Source: PALSA-1296 sp038210275 (lineage in GTDB: Bacteria > Bacteroidota > Ignavibacteria > Palsa-1295). Taken from it: a stretch of 64,000 nt of DNA. Under the pieces are notes generated by a model that did not search any database, was not told the DNA's origin, and saw only the letters and a program-made list of their open reading frames with translations. The translations under genes were made by a program, and so were the position numbers. The stretch's first letter is position 1. Each line of letters opens with the position of its first letter. This document shows, one piece after another, positions 26,482 to 36,763 of the stretch. Location of the stretch: the NCBI GenBank assembly GCA_038210275.1, contig JBBQWV010000004.1:195451-259450 (forward strand), given 5' to 3'.

Positions 26482-29400
26482 TTATTTGTTCAATGTCATC
26501 TTGAGTGTCTGCGTGAAGTCACCGGCTGTCATTTTGCAGACGTACGTGCCGCTTGGCATGACGTTGTTGCGACTATCGGTGCCATCCCATATTACAGGAT
26601 ACTCACCAGCTTCCAGAGTCTCGCCAGGAACAAGAGCCTTCACTAAGGAACCCTTAATGTCATAGATTTCAATCCTGACATTCGAGCGCTCAGCAACACT
26701 AAAGCTAATGCGAGTTGATGCATTGAACGGATTCGGGTAATTCTGCTCCAAAGCGAACTGAGGAGTAGAGCTTACCGGAACAGCAGATTTAGGCGGTACA
26801 AAGATGATGCGAGCATCTTTCTGTGCAACGTCATAGATCTCAAGACAGAGCGAGTCACTGTTGATTCTCACCAACTTGTAGCTCGACGGATTATAATTTC
26901 CGCTGCCCGTCTTCATGTCTATCGAGAATTCTTTCGGATTCGACTCATGTACCAAATAGAAAGCACCGATAAATCTACCAGTTGTGTCCAAACAACTTGG
27001 CCTCCAGCAAATTCTGATCGGGTAGAGGAATGCTCCGTTATCCGATCCCGCATTGAAGCGGATCTGCCATGTTACCGTGCTATACTGGTTGGTATCCAAA
27101 CGGATATCAATGAGCGAGCCTTTGAGTGAACCTCCGACAGGAAGCTCCCAACGAGCGTCAAAGACCGGAGTATTCGGCGTCGGCGGAATCTCGAATTCGC
27201 AATAGCGGATATCGAGTGAATCCGATGCAGCACCGGCTGCTCCGAAACAGAGTCTCTGAATATCGACATTCGGATGAGTTGCAGATACCTTGTTCGACAC
27301 ATAGACTGCGCATTCAAATGTTGGAATATCACCAACATAGATTTTGTAAGTCAACGTATCGGTATTTCCTGTGCCTGCAGGATTTCCAGCACCCCATGAA
27401 TTATCGCTAACTGCGATCTGGATGAACTGCGCAGGAATCGGGAAGGCATTGCCATCGAAGTTAAACTTACCGCAAACCTGTACCCAAGCTGTATCGCTTG
27501 TAAGTATAGGAGCTGTTTTGTCACCAGCCGTTCTGCCTTTAACAAAAGGCGGCTTGATCGACCAATCCGGTCCGGTTGGGTTGATCAATGTGAACGAGAG
27601 TGAATCAGAACACATCATGCGTGTGAGATCTTTATCAACAACTGAGATTGAATCACAGAATGTTGTCTTGTTCTGAACGCAAATAGCTCTCGGTCCTCGT
27701 GTGAAATGCGGAGGATGGTTTGTCGAATCTACATTAAGCAGAATCGATTTCCAGTCAGCAAGTCCGCACTGATCTTCAACGACCACCAAGACAGTATCCG
27801 GTCCGCCACAAGCAGGGTTATTTATATCGTGTGGCGCGTCATTCTGACCCGGTGTTCCAGAAAGGACACCAGAGATCGGATTGATCTGCAACCAAAGCGG
27901 CGTTGTTCCGATGAGCGAGTCTCTACCGGCTTTATAGCGATTGTCTTTGTAGATAATTTCGCTTGATCCCTTATAGACCAAGTGGAACGTATGGTTGTCG
28001 CTAAAATTCGGATCCGTGATGTTGATCTTATTGACCACACCCAAGTTCTTTGAATTCAAGCTGTAATCAAAGTCTTCTTTCGCATTCGGAAGTGTGTCCG
28101 TTGTGATTTTCGGTGCGACATTGATGATTGCATGCCAACGAAGAGTTGACAAACCAGCATGACCGTCATCAGCCTGAACAGCCACAATGGTATCAAGCAA
28201 AAGCTCACCATTAACCTGCGGAGTAGGCGTAATCATTGCCGATGCAGTTGCAGCGTCTAGATCAATATGGATAATACCCTTTGTTTTGAAGAGTACTGAC
28301 GTATCAATGTATGTTTTGATCCATTGCGGAGCAACAAGATCTTTATACGAGGTACGTCCATAGCGGAAATCCCATGTAATCGAATGGTCACCGCGGCTCA
28401 TTAAACTTACTGAATCTGTATATGCAGCAACTGTCGAATCTTCCAATTCATCATCCGTATTGATATCAAAATCAAAGCGGAGACGGTCAGTAAAGTTTGC
28501 CGTGCCATTACAGCCGGTCGTTACTGAATCCAAGAAGCGCGGCAAGCTATCTTGTACATAGATTCGGAAATCATATGTACGAGACACACTGCGTACACAA
28601 AGTGTATCGGTCAGGAATCCCTGCGGACAGTTCATGTACGGTGGGAAAATCCATTCTGAAAGCAGTAAGCTATCAGGTCCGAGTCCATTGATTGGGTGCA
28701 ATACATTCGCCCCAGAAGCTGGATCGATCAAACCATGCTCCGAAACAAAGTTCGGTGGGTAATTTGTCATCACCACATGCACAGGCTCGCCACCAGGTAC
28801 GACATCCGGATTATGCGGAGTTCCGTAAAGTTGGACATAGCCATTCGAACCAACTGTTGGATTTACATTGCGAACTGTATCGCGAGAAATCCACCAAGGT
28901 AATCTGAAGTTTGCAGAATCCATGTTCGCGAAAGTGACTGAGTAGTCAAGCATCGTATAGTATGGATCAAACAGCCAACGTGGATCATAGAAATTATTTA
29001 CATCATAGCCGCCGATACGGAAAAGTACTTGCTTTGTCTGCCCCGGAGCATATTTGTTATAAATGCTATCCTCGCGGACAAACAAGCGATTCGGATTAAC
29101 CGGATCGTTCTGCAATTTTGCAACGTCAGAGACGAAGAACGGCGGCAATACATCACCGATCACGAATGAAAGTCCACGTGTTTTTGCACCAGCAAAACCA
29201 TACTTCCAAAGCTGCGTACGGCTGAATACGTCGATCACGTCACCCGGTCTGACCGGAAGTGTGTGGTAACGCTCGCCAGCATACCAAGTTGTCGTCTTTG
29301 TATTGGTATTCGGTGAATTGGTATAGCAAACAGAGTCTGCTGCACCGGTAGTGTTATTAAGAATATCATTTGGGCTTAAGTTATAAGCGCGTCCGTCAAG

Positions 29401-32400
29401 AGCTGCGCTATCCTCAAGCTTTGCTGCGCGAGCAATCTCCTGATACGTGTTATCCGCAGGACGGATAAGTGACGGGCTCCAGAATACACGTGCGCGCTGC
29501 GCCGGGTGACGCGTTGCAACTGTAGAATCCGGAACGAAGTCGAGACGCCCTTTATATGGGAAAGTAATAGTATCTTTACCATTCTTTCTGCCATCCTGTG
29601 TTTCCTCTTTGAGGTTCACGCGAACAAACTCCTGCGTTGTCTCATTAAAGACGAACACTGTTGTATAGTTACGTGCACAAGCATCACGGTTAAAATCAAG
29701 TGTATCAATATCAGCACTCAAGAAGAGTGGGTATCCAATCGGATGAGGTCCTGTGAACTCGATCTGATACTGCATGATCTTGTTCAAGTACACCGGATCT
29801 TTCGAGAAGATATCACGAGTCCAACGGTGTAAACCTTTACGTCCTTTAGAAGCAAGACCAACGTCGGTCGGCAAGCCGAGCGAGAAAGCCTCTGTGATCG
29901 CCAAACGGCGAGGGTTATAATCAACAGTCTTGATATCTAATCCTTTGTCAAAAATATCATAGATGCGTCCTTCGAAGAGAAGAGTGTCAGGCACAGTTCC
30001 AATCGGCACAAAAGTATATGGCACTGAAGGACTGCGATTTGCCTCATAGACGTTTGTTAAGCAACCGGCAGTGTAGTAATCAACGAAGAATGTACGTTGA
30101 ATTGCACCGATCGGAAGCGTCGGAAGCTGAGTGATAATATCCGGTCCTGTCTCGCCCCAGAAATTGCCTCTCAAAGTATCAACACCACCAAAGCCATGCG
30201 GAGCATCCGGCTCACGCAAAATGTAACGAGCGACGTTATCATAGATCGCATTACCGCGTGAGTTAGACTCATACACCGGCTGCGGTCCTTCGAAATCACC
30301 ATAGATCGTTGCACCGGCATTTGGATCACCCGGATTATTCATATCCGGCTTCTCGAGATCTGTCGTTGCATTATGACGGCTGGTTGCAAAATTATTCGCA
30401 ATAAGCGTCTGGTTCGCATTGAGATTCAAACGGTAGTTATCCGAATGGATAGCTGAACCGGTGAATGCCTGGTTCATTTCCATACGAACGCGGCTCAAGT
30501 AAAGAGAATCGATAGAGCCGGCAAATTGACTGACGCTATTATTGATAGCGACATAAAGTGCACCGCCACGTCCGTTGCGATTGAACGTAGATACTGAATC
30601 GAAGCTCGATCCAAGATTTACCCAATTCTGACAGAAGCGTGTAAGTTCACGTGGGTCAAACGGCATCGGAACGTTTAGCTGACTGATAGTCGCTGTAGCC
30701 GCTGCACCAATACCACCACCACCAACAAGCGTTACCGTAGGAGCAGAGGTATAGTATAAGCCCGGAGCAGTAACAGTAATACTGGAGACAAAGCCTGCAA
30801 CTCCAGGATTTGTAACAGTAGCAATTGCAGTAGCTCCTGCACCTGCACCGCCGCTGATTATGACTGCCGGAGCAGATGTATAACCAGTGCCTGGGTTCGT
30901 CACAGCAATACTAAGAACAACATTGCTATTTGACGGATTCAAAGCATTAAACTGGTTTTCAACCAAGAAGCGGTTATATGCAGTAACTCCGGGACCACTC
31001 TGTCCCATGTTCATATAGATAGCGCCGCCGTTACCATTGATAACGTAGTTGCGATAATACTCAACTGCAAAGCAACTATCACGTGTACCTAAGAATTCTG
31101 CTCCGCCTCCCAATACGATCATCTCGTATGCAGGGCGGTTAATGCGCGTATCGAGCGGATTAACAAAATTACCTACATGCCATGAACGGCGAATTTGGTA
31201 ATCAGGATTAGCAGAAGGATTCAAATAAACGCTACCACCTGCAATACCTGCGCAGTTATCAAAGAAGCGAACACGCAACTCCATAGAATCCCAACGAATC
31301 GGGAAAGTTGTCTGCGTTGAAAGGAATCCTGTTACATACGTGTACCAATTCTGGTAGATTGCTCCGCCTTCATAGTAAGCCGTATTGCTGATAAACTGAA
31401 TAAGTCCCGAATCACGTACAAGTGGATTCTGCTGAATGACGTTATCTCCGTCAATATTTAGCGCAGGTCCGTTTGTTGTGAGTGAGCCGTTATTTTGCCA
31501 ATCGCAATAAATTGCTCCACCTAAACCTGCAACGTTACCACGGAAACTACCACGATGCATAACAGCCAAGCCCGGAGCGCGCGAAGTTGCCGCTGGCGGC
31601 GGTAACCAAGACGGATCAGCAGAAAGCTTACTTACATAGATAGCACCACCGCGCATATTCAGATCGCCAGAAGCAGCGATGGCACTATCGGAATAACATC
31701 CGATAAGTGCAGTAGTTAATGCGCTGTAATTACCGACATAAATAGCACCACCGTATGCCTGCTGGCTGATTGGCGGCGTAAGAGTAGAGCCTGCAGGGTT
31801 ATTGACCGTGCAACGTTCAAAATGCATTGTGTCAGCATACTTATCAAGATTAGTAACAACGCCTAGATGGAAGATATTGCTATCGGTATAGCCGAGGAAG
31901 CCTGATCTAAAATCACTGGTCGTTGCATTCTGATTACGTGCAGATATATAGATCGCACCACCATAAGCACCGGTATCAGGCCACAATGTATGACTATTTG
32001 GAACTGCAGTCTCATTAAATACGCGAGTATCACGAATCAAAAGCTTGCGAACCTGATGGTTTACCAACGCAAAACGTCCGTCATCAGACGGGAAGTAAGA
32101 ATTAGAAGGAGCTTGCAAGAATGCGAATGCTCCACCTTTATAGATAGCCTGGCAGCTATCAACGATAACATCATAAAGCCATGTCTTCTGTGAGAACGTC
32201 GTCATAACTCCGCCCACACCATTCGAAGCCTGAATAATTGCCAATGAATTATTCAATGGTGCACCTGTTGTGTTGCCATAACAGAGAACATTATCAAGCG
32301 ACTCTTTCTTTCTCATGAACGCGAAACGAACGTTCGCGAAGAACACCGAATCAGCGCCAGGCAAAACGACAATATGTCCCCATTCATAGGACTTGCTATT

Positions 32401-32745
32401 GACGTTAATACCACGGATCAGAATCCTGTTCTGTAAAATATTTGGATTGCTCCGGTCGAAACCGTTCGCGATGATTTTACCACCGGTAGAATCTAACATA
32501 CGCGAATCAGACAGGAAGTGCACTTCTGCGCCTGGCTGAATAATGAGCTTACCCGAGATATTGTAATATCCGGAGATACGGTAGATCGTATCAGTTTGAG
32601 TGTTGTTGGGCGTACGAGCGTAGAATGTACGCGTCTGACCTGGAAGCAGGTAGCCGCTAACATCTACAATGTACTGCGCCTTAGACTCTTGAGCGATGCT
32701 CAAGAAGCCGAGAGAGATAAAGAGTGCGATCAAGAAACGCTGCAT
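26482..32745 (-). CDS. Giant beta-helix surface protein with type IX sorting domain
   Basis: This is a 2,087-residue protein. The start at 32745 is set by GGAGG six bases upstream and by the signal peptide MQRFLIALFISLGFLS beginning there, although the frame is open to 32994. The first ~900 residues contain at least eight GGAIY/GGALY/GGSVY motifs (GGAIYISARN, GGAIYVGNYS, GGAIYCDWQN, GGALYVAINN), as in polymorphic outer-membrane/right-handed beta-helix proteins. A two-unit GTGYTSAPAV...GGAGAGATA insert interrupts the helix at about 607-690. Later parts include Ig/cadherin-like segments (NPISGVLSGTPG). It closes with a Por sorting domain (LEQNYPNPFNASTRISFSV...GTYVCKMTAGDFTQTLKM). Adhesin or matrix function is a guess. 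Confidence 0.88.
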   Translation of the reverse strand: MQRFLIALFISLGFLSIAQESKAQYIVDVSGYLLPGQTRTFYARTPNNTQTDTIYRISGYYNISGKLIIQPGAEVHFLSDSRMLDSTGGKIIANGFDRSNPNILQNRILIRGINVNSKSYEWGHIVVLPGADSVFFANVRFAFMRKKESLDNVLCYGNTTGAPLNNSLAIIQASNGVGGVMTTFSQKTWLYDVIVDSCQAIYKGGAFAFLQAPSNSYFPSDDGRFALVNHQVRKLLIRDTRVFNETAVPNSHTLWPDTGAYGGAIYISARNQNATTSDFRSGFLGYTDSNIFHLGVVTNLDKYADTMHFERCTVNNPAGSTLTPPISQQAYGGAIYVGNYSALTTALIGCYSDSAIAASGDLNMRGGAIYVSKLSADPSWLPPPAATSRAPGLAVMHRGSFRGNVAGLGGAIYCDWQNNGSLTTNGPALNIDGDNVIQQNPLVRDSGLIQFISNTAYYEGGAIYQNWYTYVTGFLSTQTTFPIRWDSMELRVRFFDNCAGIAGGSVYLNPSANPDYQIRRSWHVGNFVNPLDTRINRPAYEMIVLGGGAEFLGTRDSCFAVEYYRNYVINGNGGAIYMNMGQSGPGVTAYNRFLVENQFNALNPSNSNVVLSIAVTNPGTGYTSAPAVIISGGAGAGATAIATVTNPGVAGFVSSITVTAPGLYYTSAPTVTLVGGGGIGAAATATISQLNVPMPFDPRELTRFCQNWVNLGSSFDSVSTFNRNGRGGALYVAINNSVSQFAGSIDSLYLSRVRMEMNQAFTGSAIHSDNYRLNLNANQTLIANNFATSRHNATTDLEKPDMNNPGDPNAGATIYGDFEGPQPVYESNSRGNAIYDNVARYILREPDAPHGFGGVDTLRGNFWGETGPDIITQLPTLPIGAIQRTFFVDYYTAGCLTNVYEANRSPSVPYTFVPIGTVPDTLLFEGRIYDIFDKGLDIKTVDYNPRRLAITEAFSLGLPTDVGLASKGRKGLHRWTRDIFSKDPVYLNKIMQYQIEFTGPHPIGYPLFLSADIDTLDFNRDACARNYTTVFVFNETTQEFVRVNLKEETQDGRKNGKDTITFPYKGRLDFVPDSTVATRHPAQRARVFWSPSLIRPADNTYQEIARAAKLEDSAALDGRAYNLSPNDILNNTTGAADSVCYTNSPNTNTKTTTWYAGERYHTLPVRPGDVIDVFSRTQLWKYGFAGAKTRGLSFVIGDVLPPFFVSDVAKLQNDPVNPNRLFVREDSIYNKYAPGQTKQVLFRIGGYDVNNFYDPRWLFDPYYTMLDYSVTFANMDSANFRLPWWISRDTVRNVNPTVGSNGYVQLYGTPHNPDVVPGGEPVHVVMTNYPPNFVSEHGLIDPASGANVLHPINGLGPDSLLLSEWIFPPYMNCPQGFLTDTLCVRSVSRTYDFRIYVQDSLPRFLDSVTTGCNGTANFTDRLRFDFDINTDDELEDSTVAAYTDSVSLMSRGDHSITWDFRYGRTSYKDLVAPQWIKTYIDTSVLFKTKGIIHIDLDAATASAMITPTPQVNGELLLDTIVAVQADDGHAGLSTLRWHAIINVAPKITTDTLPNAKEDFDYSLNSKNLGVVNKINITDPNFSDNHTFHLVYKGSSEIIYKDNRYKAGRDSLIGTTPLWLQINPISGVLSGTPGQNDAPHDINNPACGGPDTVLVVVEDQCGLADWKSILLNVDSTNHPPHFTRGPRAICVQNKTTFCDSISVVDKDLTRMMCSDSLSFTLINPTGPDWSIKPPFVKGRTAGDKTAPILTSDTAWVQVCGKFNFDGNAFPIPAQFIQIAVSDNSWGAGNPAGTGNTDTLTYKIYVGDIPTFECAVYVSNKVSATHPNVDIQRLCFGAAGAASDSLDIRYCEFEIPPTPNTPVFDARWELPVGGSLKGSLIDIRLDTNQYSTVTWQIRFNAGSDNGAFLYPIRICWRPSCLDTTGRFIGAFYLVHESNPKEFSIDMKTGSGNYNPSSYKLVRINSDSLCLEIYDVAQKDARIIFVPPKSAVPVSSTPQFALEQNYPNPFNASTRISFSVAERSNVRIEIYDIKGSLVKALVPGETLEAGEYPVIWDGTDSRNNVMPSGTYVCKMTAGDFTQTLKMTLNK

Positions 32746-33022
32746 ATAGCCTCCGTTAGAAAGTAAATGACGGAATGTTAAAAAAATCTTTTTGTCGCTC
32801 GCTGTCGCGGGCATTGGGTTCGTAGCTGTTTGTAGTAACTGCTTCATAATATTGATAGCTCTTTCGTTATTTCTCTTTATGTAAAAAAATCTGCTTTCCT
32901 TACTCGCCTTAAGAATCGCGACGTGCGACACTTTTTGTATAAAAAAATTCAAATGAGTACGCCGACATTTCTGCCGGACGACATCTCGTGCCAAATAAAG
33001 TTTGGCAAATATACGGATAAAC

Positions 33023-33754
33023 TTACAGCACCACGCCCATTTTCAATAATTCGCGCTTTGCGGCGTCATCGAATTGTGTGCCCGGATAGTCTTCGAGCAT
33101 CTTGCGATAAATCTTTATCGCATCTTCCTTTTTACCGGCTCCCCCGTAATTTCTCGCAGCTGCGAGCGAGTAGTCGGCATTCATAGGGTTGATCTTCTCC
33201 ATTGAAGCTGCTGTCATAAATAACTTCGCTGCCGCCTCTTTGTTACCCCTATCTTCAAAAATAGTTGCTTTCCCTGATTCGACCGCTGCTTTTAAGAGCG
33301 ATCCGTCCTCAGACGCATCATTAAATACCTGCATTGCGCTATCAAGCTTGCCAAGGTAATAGTAGGCATTGCCTAAATAAAGTTTGGCGACCTCTCCGGC
33401 ATGGGTCGAGCCATACTCAGAAACGATTGCTTTTAAGCCGAGAAGCGGCTCTTTCAGAATCATCTGCTTAGGATCTCCATCAATAGCTTTGCGCCATTCA
33501 CCTGCCTGATAAACTCCCATGATCCGAGAAACCATGACTTCGGCGTGTTCACCACTCTCTGCCTGTTTCGAGCGCCAGAAAATAAAAACTGCGACAAGTG
33601 CCACAATAACGACAACAACGCCAATAGCTTTCGACGAATTCTCTTTTACCCACGAAGAAGTTTTATGATACTTAAGAACAAGCTCTTCCGATTGGGAAAG
33701 CTTTTCTTCTTGGGTAACGACTGTCTCGCTAAGTTTCTTTTGTGAACGAATCAT
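33023..33754 (-). CDS. Membrane-anchored TPR protein
   Basis: This is a 243-residue protein. The start at 33754 (MIRSQKKLSE) is preferred because the open frame upstream runs into the tRNA gene. A single membrane helix (AIGVVVVIVALVAVFIFW) lies at about 43-60. Four TPR-like helical hairpins follow (AKLYLGNAYYYLGKLDSAMQVF, LAAARNYGGAGKKEDAIKIYRKML). The topology resembles YfgM/BamD-like envelope scaffold proteins, but assignment to either is not supported beyond topology. The tRNA-Arg ends 43 bp upstream, so the two may share a transcript. Confidence 0.78.
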   Translation of the reverse strand: MIRSQKKLSETVVTQEEKLSQSEELVLKYHKTSSWVKENSSKAIGVVVVIVALVAVFIFWRSKQAESGEHAEVMVSRIMGVYQAGEWRKAIDGDPKQMILKEPLLGLKAIVSEYGSTHAGEVAKLYLGNAYYYLGKLDSAMQVFNDASEDGSLLKAAVESGKATIFEDRGNKEAAAKLFMTAASMEKINPMNADYSLAAARNYGGAGKKEDAIKIYRKMLEDYPGTQFDDAAKRELLKMGVVL

Positions 33755-33797
33755 TTTTACAACTACTACTCTTACACGGGTGAAATTGGCTGAGTGT

Positions 33798-33870
33798 GCG
33801 CCCGGAAGGACTTGAACCCTCAACCTTTGGAACCGGAATCCAACGTTCTATCCAGTTGAACTACGGGCGC
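33798..33870 (-). tRNA. tRNA-Arg (anticodon CCG)
   Basis: The minus strand folds into a complete cloverleaf: acceptor GCGCCCG/CGGGCGC, D-arm with GTTCAACTGGATAGAAC, anticodon stem TTGGA/TCCAA with loop TTCCGGT giving anticodon CCG, and T-arm with TTCAAGT. CCA is not encoded. It reads CGG codons. Confidence 0.95.
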
Positions 33871-34055
33871 CGATGCGAAAACTCGTTTTTCGCCTCAAAT
33901 TGGCACCTAAACGAGCATATTTGTACAAATATACGCTGGTTTTGCTCCAAATTTCATAAAACTGTGCCTCTAATAAACTACAGCCAATCAATTTTGTTAC
34001 ACCCTAACATAAAGAAATGCGCTAAAATCGCTACTTTTCTTTAAAAACTGAAGAT

Positions 34056-34448
34056 TTATTTTTTTCCCCAATCAATTACTTCAAGTCGGACCCTCGCAAG
34101 CCCCATTCTATCTAAGCCGATCACTTTGGCTGCTCCGTAAGATAAATCAATGATCCTCTCCGGTTTTACTGGTCCTCGGTCATTGACCCGAACCTGAACT
34201 TGATCGCCATTTTTAAGATTGGTCACCCGTAACACCGTACCGAATGGATAAGTGCGATGAGCGGCAGTAAGGTCATTCGGATGGAATATTTCTCCACTCG
34301 AAGTTTTCCTTCCCTCGAACTCTTTACCGTAATAGGATGCCAAACCTTCCTGAGTAGCTGCTCCCTTCAATAATGGGGAGGCACATCCTATTATAGAAGA
34401 TGCTATCATCCCTGCCAAAAATAAATGGAGTATGAAAGAACGCCTCAT
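34056..34448 (-). CDS. rlpA: RlpA-like septal peptidoglycan-binding/lytic lipoprotein
   Basis: This is a 130-residue lipoprotein with the lipobox IIGC and a double-psi beta-barrel domain (GLASYYGKEFEGRKTSSGEIF...LTAAHRTYPFGTVLRVTNLKNG...VRVNDRGPV..RIIDLSYGAA). The Asp of NDRGP, important for lytic transglycosylase activity in RlpA proteins, is present. It has no SPOR domain, so it is the short form. Its start overlaps the manC stop by 4 bases, placing it last in the alr-manC-rlpA string of cell-envelope genes. Confidence 0.9.
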   Translation of the reverse strand: MRRSFILHLFLAGMIASSIIGCASPLLKGAATQEGLASYYGKEFEGRKTSSGEIFHPNDLTAAHRTYPFGTVLRVTNLKNGDQVQVRVNDRGPVKPERIIDLSYGAAKVIGLDRMGLARVRLEVIDWGKK

Positions 34449-35566
34449 AGATATTCAGAACGGTGATTACGCTTCAATGAGTCAACAACATCCTTCACTG
34501 ATTGGGCGCTGTCGCGAGTCGTAATGAGAATTGCATCGCCCGAGTGCACGACGATCAAGTCCGTCACACCATTGAGAACAACAAGTTCATCCGATTTTGA
34601 TAGAACAAGACAGCCTTTCGAATTTCTGGTTACAATATTCTTTCCCGATTCAATGACATTATTTTGCAAATCTTTTTCGGCAAGGCGCCACACCTCATCC
34701 CAACTCCCGACATCACTCCATCCGAGAGCGCCCGCTCTGAGAGCGTACACATTCTTTGCCTGTTCCATGACGCCATAGTCAATAGAGACTCCGCGTATTT
34801 TGCTGTAGGCATCGGCAAGTTTGGTCTGAAAATCCTGGGAGCCGGGAGTCGGCACATCTTTTAAATGCTCAAGAATTCCTTCGGTATGTTCAGCCAAAGC
34901 TTTTTGGATAGCTTTTACTGTCCAGATGAACATCCCGCTATTCCAAAGAAAATCTCCTGATTCTAAAAATCTTTTCGCCGTTTCTTTATCCGGTTTTTCT
35001 GCAAATCGTTTCACACAGAAGATATCACGCAATTCAAATTCACTAAAATCAGGAAGATGTTTCTGCGACGGAAGCCGCTCTTCATCAAGTTGAAGATACC
35101 CATATCCGGTTTCAGCGCGTGTCGGATGAATGCCGATTGTTACAAGTGACTCTGTTGCTTTTGCAAGGCGTGCGCCACGATCTATAATACGTGCGAACTC
35201 TTCATTGTTTTTTATAAGATGATCAGCCGGAAGCACAACCATTATCGCCTCATCTCCAAATCTCTCTTGTAATATCTTGGCAGCAAGAGCGATACAAGGC
35301 GCAGTGTTTCTCCCGAGAGGTTCAGCAATAATATTTTCTTCAGGTATCTTTACTGCTTGTTTCCGCAATGCATCAAGATGACTGCGGTTCGTGATGATGA
35401 GCGTATCTGCCGGTTCAGAAAATTTACTGATACGTTCAAGAGTTAATTCGAGAAGTGAATTTCCTTTCGAGGCAATATCGAGAAGCTGCTTCGGACGTGC
35501 TTCGCGGCTTTCGGGCCAGAAACGCGTCCCGACTCCACCAGCCATAATCACCGGACAAATTTTCAT
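34445..35566 (-). CDS. manC: Mannose-1-phosphate guanylyltransferase
   Basis: This is a 373-residue nucleotidyltransferase that makes GDP-mannose from mannose 1-phosphate and GTP for glycan synthesis. It shows the pyrophosphorylase signature MAGGVGTRFWPESREARPKQLLD near the N-terminus, PLGRNTAPCIALAA, VLPADHLI, and the FAEKP...LWNSGMFIW motif. It lacks the C-terminal isomerase half found in bifunctional ManC/AlgA. Two bases separate it from alr and it overlaps rlpA. Confidence 0.95.
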   Translation of the reverse strand: MKICPVIMAGGVGTRFWPESREARPKQLLDIASKGNSLLELTLERISKFSEPADTLIITNRSHLDALRKQAVKIPEENIIAEPLGRNTAPCIALAAKILQERFGDEAIMVVLPADHLIKNNEEFARIIDRGARLAKATESLVTIGIHPTRAETGYGYLQLDEERLPSQKHLPDFSEFELRDIFCVKRFAEKPDKETAKRFLESGDFLWNSGMFIWTVKAIQKALAEHTEGILEHLKDVPTPGSQDFQTKLADAYSKIRGVSIDYGVMEQAKNVYALRAGALGWSDVGSWDEVWRLAEKDLQNNVIESGKNIVTRNSKGCLVLSKSDELVVLNGVTDLIVVHSGDAILITTRDSAQSVKDVVDSLKRNHRSEYL

Positions 35567-35568
35567 AA

Positions 35569-36687
35569 TTAATCTTTTACAATTCTTGGTACTCTCGAAG
35601 TGATATTCGTTAATACTTCATAGGGAATAGTCCCGATAGTGTTTGCAATTCCCGCAGCAGAAATTTCCGAAACATCCCACGAAATCATGATCACTTCATC
35701 GCCGATACGAATCGCATCGTCTCCCGTTTCGATCATAATTTGGTCCATACAGATCGTCCCGCGAACAGGATAAAGTTTTCCGCGGATGATCGCAGATGTT
35801 CTATTCGTTAATAATCTTGGGTACCCATCGCCATAGCCTACTGGGACAGTTGCTATCGTCGTATCATACGGCGCATGCCATCGGTGATTATAACTGACGC
35901 CTTCACCAGATTTTATTTTCTTTGTAAAAACAACAGAGCTGACAAGTTCCAATACCGGCTTCAGATCGTCTCCGTACTTTTCCTGAAGTTCTGCTGATGG
36001 CGGATACCCATAAAGCATAATTCCGGGACGCACCATATCAAAACTACTCACGGAAGGGTTCTGCAGAACTGCCCCCGAATTTGCGGCGTGAGCAAGAGGA
36101 ATTTTAATTCCGGATGCTTTGATTGATGAAACCGTCTCAGAAAATATTTTTATCTGCTTCTCAAAATACGAGTGGTCAAGTTCATCACTTGTCGCGAAAT
36201 GTGTTGTGATACCTTTTAATTCAACTGAATCTGAATGTTTTACGATTTCTTTCGCAAACTCCAAGGCATCTTTTGGCTCAACTCCGACGCGGCGCATTCC
36301 GGTATCAACTTTCAAATGCACTTTCGCTTTTCTTCCAAGTGTGGCAGCCTTTGCGGCTATAACTCCCAGCTCATGATGTTCGCAAAGAGTGAATTCCAAA
36401 TCATGCTCTAAGAAGGTATCAATCTCATCTTCGAGAGCAGTGGTGAGGACAAGAATTGGAAGCGTGGTAACTTTCCGAAGCATCACTCCCTCTTCTTCGG
36501 TAGCAACTCCGAAGTAGCCGACTTCACCGCTTTCAATTGATGCTTTTGCAATGATCTCCAAGCCGTGCCCATACGCATTGGCTTTGATGACGGACATAAT
36601 AATGGGCTTCGCGCCGATACGCTGACGGACGTAACGGAGATTATGAAAAAAATTCTTGGTGGAGATCAACGCGCGAGTCGGGCGCAT
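35569..36687 (-). CDS. alr: Alanine racemase
   Basis: This is a 372-residue PLP enzyme that interconverts L- and D-alanine for peptidoglycan. The PLP lysine lies in VIKANAYGHG, and the catalytic Tyr in GVSYNHRW. Other signatures are LKVDTGMRRVGV, RPGIMLYGYPP, VPVGYGDGYPR and GTICMDQIMI. Full length. It starts the alr-manC-rlpA run, 76 bp after the DnaJ/TPR gene. Confidence 0.96.
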   Translation of the reverse strand: MRPTRALISTKNFFHNLRYVRQRIGAKPIIMSVIKANAYGHGLEIIAKASIESGEVGYFGVATEEEGVMLRKVTTLPILVLTTALEDEIDTFLEHDLEFTLCEHHELGVIAAKAATLGRKAKVHLKVDTGMRRVGVEPKDALEFAKEIVKHSDSVELKGITTHFATSDELDHSYFEKQIKIFSETVSSIKASGIKIPLAHAANSGAVLQNPSVSSFDMVRPGIMLYGYPPSAELQEKYGDDLKPVLELVSSVVFTKKIKSGEGVSYNHRWHAPYDTTIATVPVGYGDGYPRLLTNRTSAIIRGKLYPVRGTICMDQIMIETGDDAIRIGDEVIMISWDVSEISAAGIANTIGTIPYEVLTNITSRVPRIVKD

Positions 36688-36763
36688 TCGTTATTGATAA
36701 AAATAATGAAGATTCGGTCTTATTAAAATATCGCGCTTTAAAACAAACTGCGGAGTCTTTAGT

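Noticed and set aside
33876..33893. Hairpin GCGAAAA/TTTTCGC just upstream of the tRNA
   Set aside because: Stem is AT-rich without a following T-run; not convincing as terminator or leader.
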